A stretch of 64,000 nt of DNA. It comes from an uncultured bacterium. GTDB taxonomy: Bacteria > Planctomycetota > UBA1135 > GCA-002686595. The position numbers and the translations under genes are program-made. Of the stretch, positions 36,515 through 44,423 are shown piece by piece (position 1 is the first letter of the stretch; every line of letters starts with the position of its first letter). The notes beneath the pieces are model-generated. The model was given only the letters and a program-made list of their open reading frames with translations, made no database searches and was not told where the DNA came from. The stretch spans positions 248,001 through 312,000 of the forward strand of contig CALJGV010000007.1 in NCBI GenBank assembly GCA_938075305.1, in the 5' to 3' direction.

Positions 36515-37507
36515 ATGACCCCCCTCCTCCGCCTCGCCCTCGCCGCCGCAGCCCTGCTGATCGGCCCCGTGGCGCTCCCCGCGACCGCCCAGGACCCCCC
36601 CTCCCCTCCCGCCTCCACCGCGCCCTCGCCGCTGCGGGTCTTCACCGTCGGCGCCAGCGTGTCCGCGGGCTTCGGGCTCTCGGCGGAGCTCGCCACCGAG
36701 AAGGACGTGGCCCTCGCCGTGTTCCTGGAGGCGGCGCTGACCGAGCGCGGCCGCGAGCGCGTGACCTTCGTGGACGAGGGGGAGGGGTGGTTCTTCAACG
36801 CGCCCTACAAGTCAGGAGCGAAGCTGGTGGACGCGGCCATCGAGGGGGACGCGGACCTGGTGGTCGGCGTGGACTTCCTCTTCTGGTACGCCTACGGCAA
36901 CGGCTCTCGCCTCTCCCCGCGCCGCGCCAAGGGGCTGGACGCCGGCCTCCGGCAACTAGAGCGGCTCAAGCGCCCGCTAATCATCGGGGACCTGCCCGAC
37001 ATCTCCCACGCCCTCAAGGGGAGCGGCCCCTTCGGCGCGCCGATCGTGAACCGCTCCATGTTCCCCACCCCTGAGGAGCTGCGCGCCATGAACGCGACCA
37101 TCCGCGCCTGGGCCGAGGAGCGGCCTGAGGTACGGGTGCTCCCCCTGGCGGACCTCATGGGCCGCTACGTCGAGAGCAAGCCCGTCAAGGTGCGGGAGCT
37201 GGAGTGGAAGGTCTCCTCCCTCGGGGAGGCCCTGCAGAAGGACCTCCTGCACCCCAACGCCCGCGGGACCGCGTGGGTCGCCATGATCCTCGCCGACGAG
37301 ATCTCCGCCGTCCCCGGCTTCGAAGACGAGGACTTCCGCTTCGACGAGGGCGCCGTGCTCGGGCAGCTCGAGGAGCTCACCAGGGAGAGCCGAGAGCGGC
37401 GCGCCGAGAAGGAGCGAAGGCGGGCGGAGCGCAAGGCCAAGCGCGAGGCCCGTGCGAAGGAGAAGGAAGAGACCGGGAAGGGCCAGCGGCTCGCGCCGAC
37501 CCGCTGA
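36515..37507 (+). CDS. Exported SGNH/GDSL-like hydrolase
   Basis: A 330-residue protein with a signal peptide (LALAAAALLIGPVALPATA). The GDSL-like block I is FTVGASVSAGFGLS, with a Ser in the nucleophile position. The late LLHPNARGTAWVA provides the His of an HPN block in place of the usual DxxH. The middle IIGDLPDISHAL follows family topology. The last ~50 residues are a charged Arg/Lys/Glu helix (ERRAEKERRRAERKAKRE), an unusual tail that could bind an anionic partner. Esterase activity is inferred. The TVP38-type gene follows 51 nt later. Confidence 0.78.
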   Translation: MTPLLRLALAAAALLIGPVALPATAQDPPSPPASTAPSPLRVFTVGASVSAGFGLSAELATEKDVALAVFLEAALTERGRERVTFVDEGEGWFFNAPYKSGAKLVDAAIEGDADLVVGVDFLFWYAYGNGSRLSPRRAKGLDAGLRQLERLKRPLIIGDLPDISHALKGSGPFGAPIVNRSMFPTPEELRAMNATIRAWAEERPEVRVLPLADLMGRYVESKPVKVRELEWKVSSLGEALQKDLLHPNARGTAWVAMILADEISAVPGFEDEDFRFDEGAVLGQLEELTRESRERRAEKERRRAERKAKREARAKEKEETGKGQRLAPTR

Positions 37508-37558
37508 CCCACCGCGCCGCCCACCTCGGCGGCGCGCGGCTCGCTCACTGCAAGCACC

Positions 37559-38284
37559 ATGCCTGATCCCACCCAAGCCCCCCGACGCGCCGGACGCCTC
37601 CGCGGCCTCCTCGCGCTGGCGGTGCTCGTGGGCCTGACGACCGCCGCCGCGTTCCTTCCCTTGGGAGAGATGCTGGACAGGGTCTCGGCGCGCGTGGAGA
37701 CCATGGGGCCGCTCGGCCCCATCGCCTTTGGCCTCTTCTACGTGGTCGCCGCACTCGCCCTGGTGCCCGGCTCCGCCATCACCCTCGCGGTGGGCGCGCT
37801 GTTCGGGGTCGTCATGGGGACCGTCGTGGTCTCGCTGGCATCGACAGCCACCGCGGCCATCGCGTTCTTGCTGGCCCGCACCCTGCTGCGCTCCCGCGTG
37901 GAGGTTCTCGCCCGCAAGAGCACGGCGTTCCGCGCCGTGGACGAGGCCATCGCCGACGGCGGCTGGCGCATCGTCGGGCTCCTACGGCTCTCCCCCGTGG
38001 TGCCCTTCAACGCCCTGAACTACCTGCTCGGCCTCACGGCTGTGCCCTTCGTGCCGGCGGTCCTGGTGAGCTGGATCGCCATGCTGCCGGCCACCGTGCT
38101 CTTCGTGTACTTCGGCGCCATCGGCCGCGACGTGGCCGCCGGGGCCAGCCGCTCGCCCGCCGAGTGGGCGCTGCTTGGGGTGGGCCTCACCGCGACCCTC
38201 GGCGTGACCGTGCTGCTGACCCGCATGGCGCGCGTCCGGCTGGCAGCCGCCACCATCGAGGAGCCCAACACCGATGGGGCGTGA
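37559..38284 (+). CDS. TVP38/TMEM64 family (DedA-like) membrane protein
   Basis: A 241-residue inner-membrane protein with about five or six hydrophobic segments. The conserved SNARE-associated core is present: LVPGSAITLAVGALFG and, later, RIVGLLRLSPVVPFNALNYL. Relatives act as lipid scramblases or transporters. It lies next to a disulfide-reductase-like flavoprotein, a pairing often seen in bacteria, which suggests a shared but unresolved role. Confidence 0.92.
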   Translation: MPDPTQAPRRAGRLRGLLALAVLVGLTTAAAFLPLGEMLDRVSARVETMGPLGPIAFGLFYVVAALALVPGSAITLAVGALFGVVMGTVVVSLASTATAAIAFLLARTLLRSRVEVLARKSTAFRAVDEAIADGGWRIVGLLRLSPVVPFNALNYLLGLTAVPFVPAVLVSWIAMLPATVLFVYFGAIGRDVAAGASRSPAEWALLGVGLTATLGVTVLLTRMARVRLAAATIEEPNTDGA

Positions 38285-38300
38285 GCCCGGCACCTCGACC

Positions 38301-39824
38301 ATGACCTCCGTCAGCCACGACCTCCCCGAGCTCCTCCCCCTGGACGAGAGCAACCGCGCCCTCGCGGCTCAGGTCCACCCGCAGGACTGGGTGAACCCAG
38401 CCCCGCAAGGCCGCTACAACCTCGTGGTCCTCGGCGGCGGGACCGCTGGCCTCGTGGCCGCCGCGGGGGCCGCAGGCCTCGGGGCGCGGGTGGCGCTCGT
38501 CGAGCGCCACCTGCTCGGCGGCGACTGTCTCGTCACCGGGTGCGTGCCCTCCAAGGCCCTGATCCGCTCGGCACGCGCCGCCGCGGCCGCGCGCAGGGCC
38601 GGCGCCCTGGGCGTCCAGACCGGCGAGGTCACCGTGGACTTCCCGGCCGTGATGGCGCGCATGCGCGCCTTGCGCGCGGGGATCGCACGCCACGATTCGG
38701 CCGCCCGCTTCCGGGACCTCGGCGTGGACGTCTTCCTCGGCGAGGGCCGCTTTGCCTCCCCCACTACCTTGGAGGTGGGCGGCGAGACTCTCCGCTTCGC
38801 GCGCGCCGTGATCGCCACCGGCGCCCGCGCCGCCATGCCGCCGATCCCGGGCCTCGGGGAGGCCGGCGTCCTCACCCACCAGACACTCTTCTCCCTGGAG
38901 AGCCTCCCGCCCAGGCTGGCCGTGATCGGCGGCGGCCCCATCGGCGCCGAGATGGCCCAGACCTTCGCGCGCTTCGGCTCGAAGGTCACCCTGCTCGAGG
39001 CCGGCCCGCGCCTGATGGCCGCGGACGACCCGGCGGCGAGCGCCGTCGTCCTCGACGCCCTGCGCGCCGACGGCGTGGACGTGCGGCTCGACACCCAGGT
39101 CGAGGCGGTCCGGACCACCGGAGACCTGCGGCGCATCGAGGTCGGCAGCGGGGAGCCGGTGGAGGTGGAGCAGGTGCTCCTCGCGGCGGGCCGCGCGCCC
39201 AACGTCGAGGGCATCGGGCTCGAGGCGGCGGGCGTGTCCTTCGACCCACGGGCGGGCGTCGAGGTGGACGCACGACTCCGGACGACGAACCGCAGGGTCT
39301 TCGCGGCGGGCGATGTGGCCTCGCGCTACCAGTTCACCCACGCCGCGGACTTCCTCTCGCGGACCGTGCTGCGCAACGCGCTCTTCTTCGGGCGGGCGAA
39401 GGCCACGGACCTCGTGATCCCCTGGGCGACCTACACCGACCCCGAGGTGGCCCACGTCGGAGCCTCTGCCGAGGAGGCGGCGCGGAACGGCGTGTCCCAC
39501 GGCGTCGTCGAGGTCCCCCTCCAGGACAACGACCGCGCGGTGCTCGACGGCGAGACCACGGGCTTCGTCAAGGTGGTCCACGATCCCCGGGGGCGCATCC
39601 TGGGCGCGACCGTCGTCGCCAGCCACGCGGGGGAGATGATCGGGGAGCTCGTGGGCGCGGTGCAACGGGGCGCGAGCCTCGCCGAGCTTGGCGGAGTGAT
39701 CCACCCCTACCCCACCGTGGCCGACGCCATCCGGCGCGCGGGGGATCAGTTCAATCGAACCCGCCTCACGCCCGGCCGCGCCCGCCTCCTGCGCTGGATC
39801 CTCGCGCGCCGAAGGGGCCGCTAG
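38301..39824 (+). CDS. FAD-dependent pyridine nucleotide-disulfide oxidoreductase (mercuric reductase-like, no mercury cysteines)
   Basis: A 507-residue class I flavoprotein disulfide reductase. FAD site VVLGGGTAGLV (about 42-52), redox pair C76/C81 in GGDCLVTGCVPSKAL, NAD site VIGGGPIGAEMAQTF, and the C-terminal HPYPTVADAIRRA that supplies the His of the partner active site. The C terminus ends ARRRGR with no vicinal cysteines and there is no N-terminal HMA domain, so mercury reduction is unlikely. An ATG at 38274 is an alternative start overlapping the membrane-protein gene; 38301 gives the family-typical N terminus. Confidence 0.9.
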   Translation: MTSVSHDLPELLPLDESNRALAAQVHPQDWVNPAPQGRYNLVVLGGGTAGLVAAAGAAGLGARVALVERHLLGGDCLVTGCVPSKALIRSARAAAAARRAGALGVQTGEVTVDFPAVMARMRALRAGIARHDSAARFRDLGVDVFLGEGRFASPTTLEVGGETLRFARAVIATGARAAMPPIPGLGEAGVLTHQTLFSLESLPPRLAVIGGGPIGAEMAQTFARFGSKVTLLEAGPRLMAADDPAASAVVLDALRADGVDVRLDTQVEAVRTTGDLRRIEVGSGEPVEVEQVLLAAGRAPNVEGIGLEAAGVSFDPRAGVEVDARLRTTNRRVFAAGDVASRYQFTHAADFLSRTVLRNALFFGRAKATDLVIPWATYTDPEVAHVGASAEEAARNGVSHGVVEVPLQDNDRAVLDGETTGFVKVVHDPRGRILGATVVASHAGEMIGELVGAVQRGASLAELGGVIHPYPTVADAIRRAGDQFNRTRLTPGRARLLRWILARRRGR

Positions 39825-42073
39825 CGGTCCTCGATCGGGAGGCCCTCGGCGTCGGGCTTGCGCATGGGCCTGGAGCGCCAGGAGTCGAAAGGCAGGAGCG
39901 GGCGCCGGGCCCGCGCGGCGTGGTCGATGCGGCGGATCACCGCCGTCGGGAGAGAGAGCGTCCCGAGGTCGGTGTGCTCCAGCACGAGGGCGCCCCCCTC
40001 CGACCGCAGGGGCGTCCCCTGCAGCAGTGCGCCCGTCACCACGGGGCCGCCTGCGGGGCTCTGCGCACCCAGGGTGACCTGCCAGGCCCCCTCCGCGATG
40101 GAGACGCCGTGGGGGTCACGGTCCACGCGCACCCAGCCGGCGAGCCGCTGGAGCGGCACAGCGATGCCAGTACTCGCTCCGCCCGCCAGGCGCGCCCGAC
40201 CGTCCTCCAGGCCCTCGAGGTTCGCGCGCATGAGGTCGCCGTTGCGGGCCAGGAAGAGCTGCTCCCCTGGGCTCGCGGACTCCGAGCGCGGGACCGCCAG
40301 CGCCCAGGAGAGCCGCAGGGCGTCGCCGTCCCGAGTCGCCTTGGACGGCTTGAGCGAGAGGTCCATCGCCTCTGCCGAGAGGGCGCTGCTTCGATAGAAC
40401 GGGTGCTGGGTGAGCTTCATCGCCCAGTTCATGCTCATCGCAGGGGCGAGAAGCACGGCCTTGATCCGCTGCTGCGGGAGTCGCACCTCGCCCTCCCCCA
40501 GGGGAGTCATGACCGTGACGGAGGCGCGGTCGGCTCCGAGGACCAGGGCGGGGAAGCGCTGACCATCCTCGAGCACGATGACGTTCGGGAAGGCTCGGGC
40601 ACCGGCGAAGCCCTCCGCCGAGCGGCGGGTCAGGCTGAAGGGGACGCCAGCGGGGATCGCGATGGGCTCCTTGAATCCGAAGACCTGCAGCCGGGGCTGC
40701 GGCCGGCCCTCCACCACCTCGAAGCCTGCGAGGGTCACGTTGACGGCCGCCCGGCCCTCAAGCTCGAGGCTCGCCGCGGGAGCCACGCCACCGTCGGTCG
40801 ACGAGCGCTGCCGGAAGTGCCAGAGCTCGTCGAGGGGGAGGAGGACCGGGGCCTCGGACCAGCGGGGGAGGAAGCGCAGCCCGCCAGGGACCAAGCTCAG
40901 GTCGCGCCCCTCGATGGACTCCCCGTCCCTGCAGGTGACCCGATACCAGCCGGGGCCGGGGTCGGCGATCTCAAGGGCATCGCGGTCCTCTCCAACGGCG
41001 AACCGGATGCCGAGGGACTCGTCAAAGTCGATCGTCCCGGCCTCCAGTTCGAAGGTCCGGTCTTCCTCATTCCACCCGCGGACCTGGTCCACCATGACCA
41101 CGCGCTCCACCGCGACCCGGCCAGGCTCCGCCCTTGCGGCCGTGCCCACCTCCGCGCGCAGGATCCGCATGGGCTGCGCCAGCCGCGTGATGAGCACCGT
41201 GTCCCTCTGGCCCGGTCGCTCGAGCTCCGCGCCGATGACCGAGACCCGACCGGAGGGTTCCTCCGCGCTCGCGAGCCGCACCCTCCCGCCGTCGATCTCG
41301 AATTGCAGGACCACCGAGCTGTCCTCGCCGAGCTGCAGGCCCGTCTCCCTCAGGTCGAGGCTCGACCCGTCGAAGGAGTACAGCACGAGCGCGCCGTCCC
41401 AGGGCTCCACCACCACGCCCCCGACGGGCTCACGTCGATGGTCGCCGCCGAGGTGAACCCGGAACTCCGGCTCGCCCTTCCAGGACAGCTCCAAGAGCAG
41501 GCGGTCCCCGTAGTCGAGGCACCGGCGCGTCGCGATGGCCCCTGGCTTGGTGAGCAGGAGCGCCGTGCCATCGGTCTGCGCGTCCCTGGCGCCCTCGTTC
41601 CGGTCCATCCACGGGCCCCAGAGGGGCCGCGCCGGACCGTCGGAGTCCGCCAAGGCCGGCGGCAGGAGGTCCCCACACTCCTCCACGGGGATCTGGAACG
41701 AGCCGAAGCGGGCGCTCTCGAAGCGCACCGCCCCCCCCTCCATCGAGCGGACGCGCCCACGGAGGTTCTGGCGCCGCTTGAGGGACAGGAGGTCCCGCCC
41801 CGCCTCCGGGAAGAGCGGGAGGCGCTGCCCCTCCGGCGCCACGACCAGCGACGTGACCGCCTCCAGGTCCAGGGTCGCGGGCGCGTCGTAGGGGTCGGCC
41901 TCGAGGCGCAGCTCCCCCTCCTCGGAGACGACCGCGGGGCCCGAGTACTGGGAGTCATCCCTCAGGAGGACCGAGACGGGGAGCACCTCCCGCCCCGCCT
42001 CCTGGGTCGCCGCCGCGGGCAGCGCCACAGCGATCGCCGCCAGCCCACCGAGGATGCTCGAGAATCGGCTCAT
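39821..42073 (-). CDS. Secreted protein of unknown function, last gene of the VWA operon
   Basis: I do not recognise this 750-residue protein. It has a signal peptide (ILGGLAAIAVALPAAATQE) and looks almost entirely beta-stranded. Repeated short motifs such as LRLEADPYDAPATLDLEAV, GEVRLPQQRIKAVLLAPA and LGTLSLPTAVIRRIDH recall repeated Sm-like or small barrel units seen in planctomycetal secreted proteins. No catalytic site is seen. ATG 42073 overlaps the preceding stop (ATGA). Its stop shares CTAG with the stop of the convergent flavoprotein. Confidence 0.8.
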   Translation of the reverse strand: MSRFSSILGGLAAIAVALPAAATQEAGREVLPVSVLLRDDSQYSGPAVVSEEGELRLEADPYDAPATLDLEAVTSLVVAPEGQRLPLFPEAGRDLLSLKRRQNLRGRVRSMEGGAVRFESARFGSFQIPVEECGDLLPPALADSDGPARPLWGPWMDRNEGARDAQTDGTALLLTKPGAIATRRCLDYGDRLLLELSWKGEPEFRVHLGGDHRREPVGGVVVEPWDGALVLYSFDGSSLDLRETGLQLGEDSSVVLQFEIDGGRVRLASAEEPSGRVSVIGAELERPGQRDTVLITRLAQPMRILRAEVGTAARAEPGRVAVERVVMVDQVRGWNEEDRTFELEAGTIDFDESLGIRFAVGEDRDALEIADPGPGWYRVTCRDGESIEGRDLSLVPGGLRFLPRWSEAPVLLPLDELWHFRQRSSTDGGVAPAASLELEGRAAVNVTLAGFEVVEGRPQPRLQVFGFKEPIAIPAGVPFSLTRRSAEGFAGARAFPNVIVLEDGQRFPALVLGADRASVTVMTPLGEGEVRLPQQRIKAVLLAPAMSMNWAMKLTQHPFYRSSALSAEAMDLSLKPSKATRDGDALRLSWALAVPRSESASPGEQLFLARNGDLMRANLEGLEDGRARLAGGASTGIAVPLQRLAGWVRVDRDPHGVSIAEGAWQVTLGAQSPAGGPVVTGALLQGTPLRSEGGALVLEHTDLGTLSLPTAVIRRIDHAARARRPLLPFDSWRSRPMRKPDAEGLPIEDR

Positions 42074-43107
42074 CGCTCGTAGACCGGCAGGAGGGTGTAC
42101 TCGAGGGCTCCGGAGAGGAGCAGCATCGCCGTCTGGTAGGCGGGCCCCTGGAAGGACGCGGCGATGATGATCCGCCCGTCCTCGCCCTGACGCAGGAGCA
42201 GGTCATTGGTGTTCTTCGCGCTCCACGCACGCCAGGCCGCGTGATCCAGCTGGAAGAGCGCCTGTGAGACGTAGTACCGCGAGTAACACGGGTGGGCGGA
42301 GCTCGTGGACTCCACCGAGCGAGCCACCACGTAGCGGCGCAGCGCGTCGTCCGCGAGGGGCCGCTTGGCCACCGAACGGCAGAGCGCGACGATCGAGGAC
42401 CGCGCGAGCGAGTCACCGAACCCGCCGGTCCCCGAATAGGAGACGGTGCCCGTCTCGGTGGTCATGGAGTCGAGGTACGCCAGGGCGTTCTCGATGGACT
42501 CGTCGGGAACCGGTACGCCGGCGTTTCGAGCGCCAAGGAGCCCCATGAGGATCGCCCCGGAGACCGAGGTGTCCGCGTCGGAGGAGCTCGGCGAGTAGCG
42601 CCACGCCTGGAACGGATTCTGCTTCTGGGAGGTCACCGCGCATCGCACGGCCAGCCGCAGGGAGTCCCCGATGGAGCGCTCCAGCTCGAGGTCCTTGTCC
42701 TCGAAGAGCCGCTCATCCACGGCGCCGAAGCAGTCCGCAAGGCAGAGCATCGCGAACCCGTGCTCGTACATCCCGCTGCCGATCTGCCCCGAGGTCCGGC
42801 TCTGCTGGGCGATGAGCGAGCGGAGCCCGCGGCGGATGCTGTCCGCGTACTTGCCGTGGTTGGGGTCCTCCCCCGACGCCAGCAGCGCCATGATGCAGAT
42901 GCCGCTCACCCCTGCGCTGCTCTCCCAGGAGCCGCCGTCGGCCTGCTGTCCGACGATGAACTCGGCGCCGCGCTCGTGGAGCCGTCGGTGGGCCGGCGAC
43001 ACGGGCGCGCCCGTGCGCACCTCTTGCCCCTGGGCCGGGGTGAGGAGCGTCGACAGCGCCGCCAGAACGGCGGCGCCCCTCGCCAGCAGGATCCGTCCGT
43101 TCATCAT
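42070..43107 (-). CDS. Secreted prenyltransferase/squalene-cyclase-repeat protein
   Basis: 345 residues with a signal peptide (LLARGAAVLAALSTLLTPAQG) and alpha/alpha-barrel repeats typical of the terpene cyclase/prenyltransferase superfamily: FIVGQQADGGSWESSAGVSG, MYEHGFAMLCLADCFGAV, AWRYSPSSSDADTSVSGAI. A DxDD cyclase acid motif is not evident (SDADTS is the nearest), so it is more likely a binding scaffold than a cyclase. Such genes commonly accompany VWA and DUF4175-like genes. The ATG overlaps the upstream stop. Confidence 0.83.
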   Translation of the reverse strand: MMNGRILLARGAAVLAALSTLLTPAQGQEVRTGAPVSPAHRRLHERGAEFIVGQQADGGSWESSAGVSGICIMALLASGEDPNHGKYADSIRRGLRSLIAQQSRTSGQIGSGMYEHGFAMLCLADCFGAVDERLFEDKDLELERSIGDSLRLAVRCAVTSQKQNPFQAWRYSPSSSDADTSVSGAILMGLLGARNAGVPVPDESIENALAYLDSMTTETGTVSYSGTGGFGDSLARSSIVALCRSVAKRPLADDALRRYVVARSVESTSSAHPCYSRYYVSQALFQLDHAAWRAWSAKNTNDLLLRQGEDGRIIIAASFQGPAYQTAMLLLSGALEYTLLPVYER

Positions 43108-44423
43108 CCTTCCTCCTCGATGCCAAGGGCCCGCAGCTGGTTCACCGAGAGCAGTTCGTACAGGTCGCCCAGGAGCTCCGGCCTGGGCTGGGTGGGCGCC
43201 TCCGAGGCGTCGAAGCGCAGCGGGAGCCGGAGCGCGCGCCAGATCGGCGCCGCCCCGATCGCCCCGAGCCCCAGGGCACCGCGGTTGACCTCCCGGCCGA
43301 CCTCACGGGCCAGCGCCGCACCCAGCGCCTCCCGCGGCCCGTCCTCGAGCAGGAGGACCTGGTCGAGCTGCGCCAGCATGAGCCTGGACCGGGCGTCCAC
43401 CAGGGTCTCACGGTCACCGCTGATCCAGGGCGCAGGCGCCGGCGCCTCTGCGCCGTGTCGCGTCTCCTCGCGGCGCACGAGCGCCTGCCAGAAGGGCTGC
43501 TCATCGAGGTCGACCACCGCCCGCAGCAGGTTCCGATCGCCGGAGGAGCGGCGCCCGCCCTTCTCGCGGCGAACCCTCCGGCCCATGGCCGTGGCGCCGC
43601 GCAGGAGCAGCGCCGCTTGCCCATCGTCCCAGCCGTGGAACGCGGCGAGCGCCAGCGCCTCCAGCACGAACTCATCCTCCGGATAGCGGCCGCTCTGGAG
43701 CGTCAAGGCCTCCCCCCGCCCAGTGGTTCGGGTGGTGGCCCGGCGCATGCGCACCAGCCGGCTGACCTGCTCCTGCACGAGGAGGGTCTTGACCGGATCG
43801 GAGGAGGCGATCACCAGGTTCAGGTCGGTGCTTGTCCCGCGCACGCGCTGCCACCGCGGGTCCCCCATCCACTCCAGGATCGGATCCCGGAGCGCCTCTG
43901 CCTGGGGCTCGCGGAGTCGTAGCTCCACGGCGAGAGCGGTCAGGAGCACCTGGACGGAGGCCGCCTCCAGGCGCTCTGCCCGCGCCGCGAGGTCGGCGGC
44001 GAGGGCCTCCCCTTGCTCGGTCTTCAGCACGCGCGCCCGGGCGACCTCCCAGGCCTGGGAGGAGAGGGAGGTCTTCCAGGCAGCCTCCAACCAGTCGGGG
44101 CCCGGCGTCTTGGCCCCTCGCTGAGCCTCCTCCACGGTCTCCTCGACGGCCTCCTCCAGCGCGAGGCGCAGGCCCTCCTGCTGCTCCTTCGAGACCCTCG
44201 CCACCCGCGCCAGCCACTCCACATGGAGCGCCGCCCGTCCCTTCAGGCACGCCCTGGCCCGCGGCGCGTCCAGGTCCACGGCGCCCCGCGCCGCCGCGGG
44301 GGGCGCGGGATCAACAGCGAGACCCGCCCCGGCGAGGAAGAGAGCCGTGGTGACCACGAGGAGGCCGAGGGCCAGGTGGCCCCTGCCCCGCGCCGCGGAT
44401 CGGAATGCTCGAGCGCGACTCAT
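43104..44423 (-). CDS. Uncharacterised membrane-anchored or secreted protein of the VWA operon
   Basis: 439 residues with one N-terminal hydrophobic segment (LALGLLVVTTALFLAGAGLAV), then an Ala/Leu/Glu-rich helical body. No domain is recognised. Part of it (VLLTALAVELRLREPQAEAL, ALALAAFHGWDDGQAALLLR) looks like helical repeats. It is fixed in the operon by overlaps at both ends (ATGA with the DUF4175-like gene, ATG-ATG with the cyclase-repeat gene). Confidence 0.78.
   Translation of the reverse strand: MSRARAFRSAARGRGHLALGLLVVTTALFLAGAGLAVDPAPPAAARGAVDLDAPRARACLKGRAALHVEWLARVARVSKEQQEGLRLALEEAVEETVEEAQRGAKTPGPDWLEAAWKTSLSSQAWEVARARVLKTEQGEALAADLAARAERLEAASVQVLLTALAVELRLREPQAEALRDPILEWMGDPRWQRVRGTSTDLNLVIASSDPVKTLLVQEQVSRLVRMRRATTRTTGRGEALTLQSGRYPEDEFVLEALALAAFHGWDDGQAALLLRGATAMGRRVRREKGGRRSSGDRNLLRAVVDLDEQPFWQALVRREETRHGAEAPAPAPWISGDRETLVDARSRLMLAQLDQVLLLEDGPREALGAALAREVGREVNRGALGLGAIGAAPIWRALRLPLRFDASEAPTQPRPELLGDLYELLSVNQLRALGIEEEG

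Noticed and set aside
38301-39824. True mercuric reductase (MerA)
   Set aside because: No N-terminal HMA domain, no C-terminal vicinal cysteines and no mer genes nearby.
38540-42082. A 1180-codon plus-strand frame over the flavoprotein and the last VWA-operon gene
   Set aside because: It crosses two supported genes in conflicting frames and is very Arg/Pro/Gly-rich.
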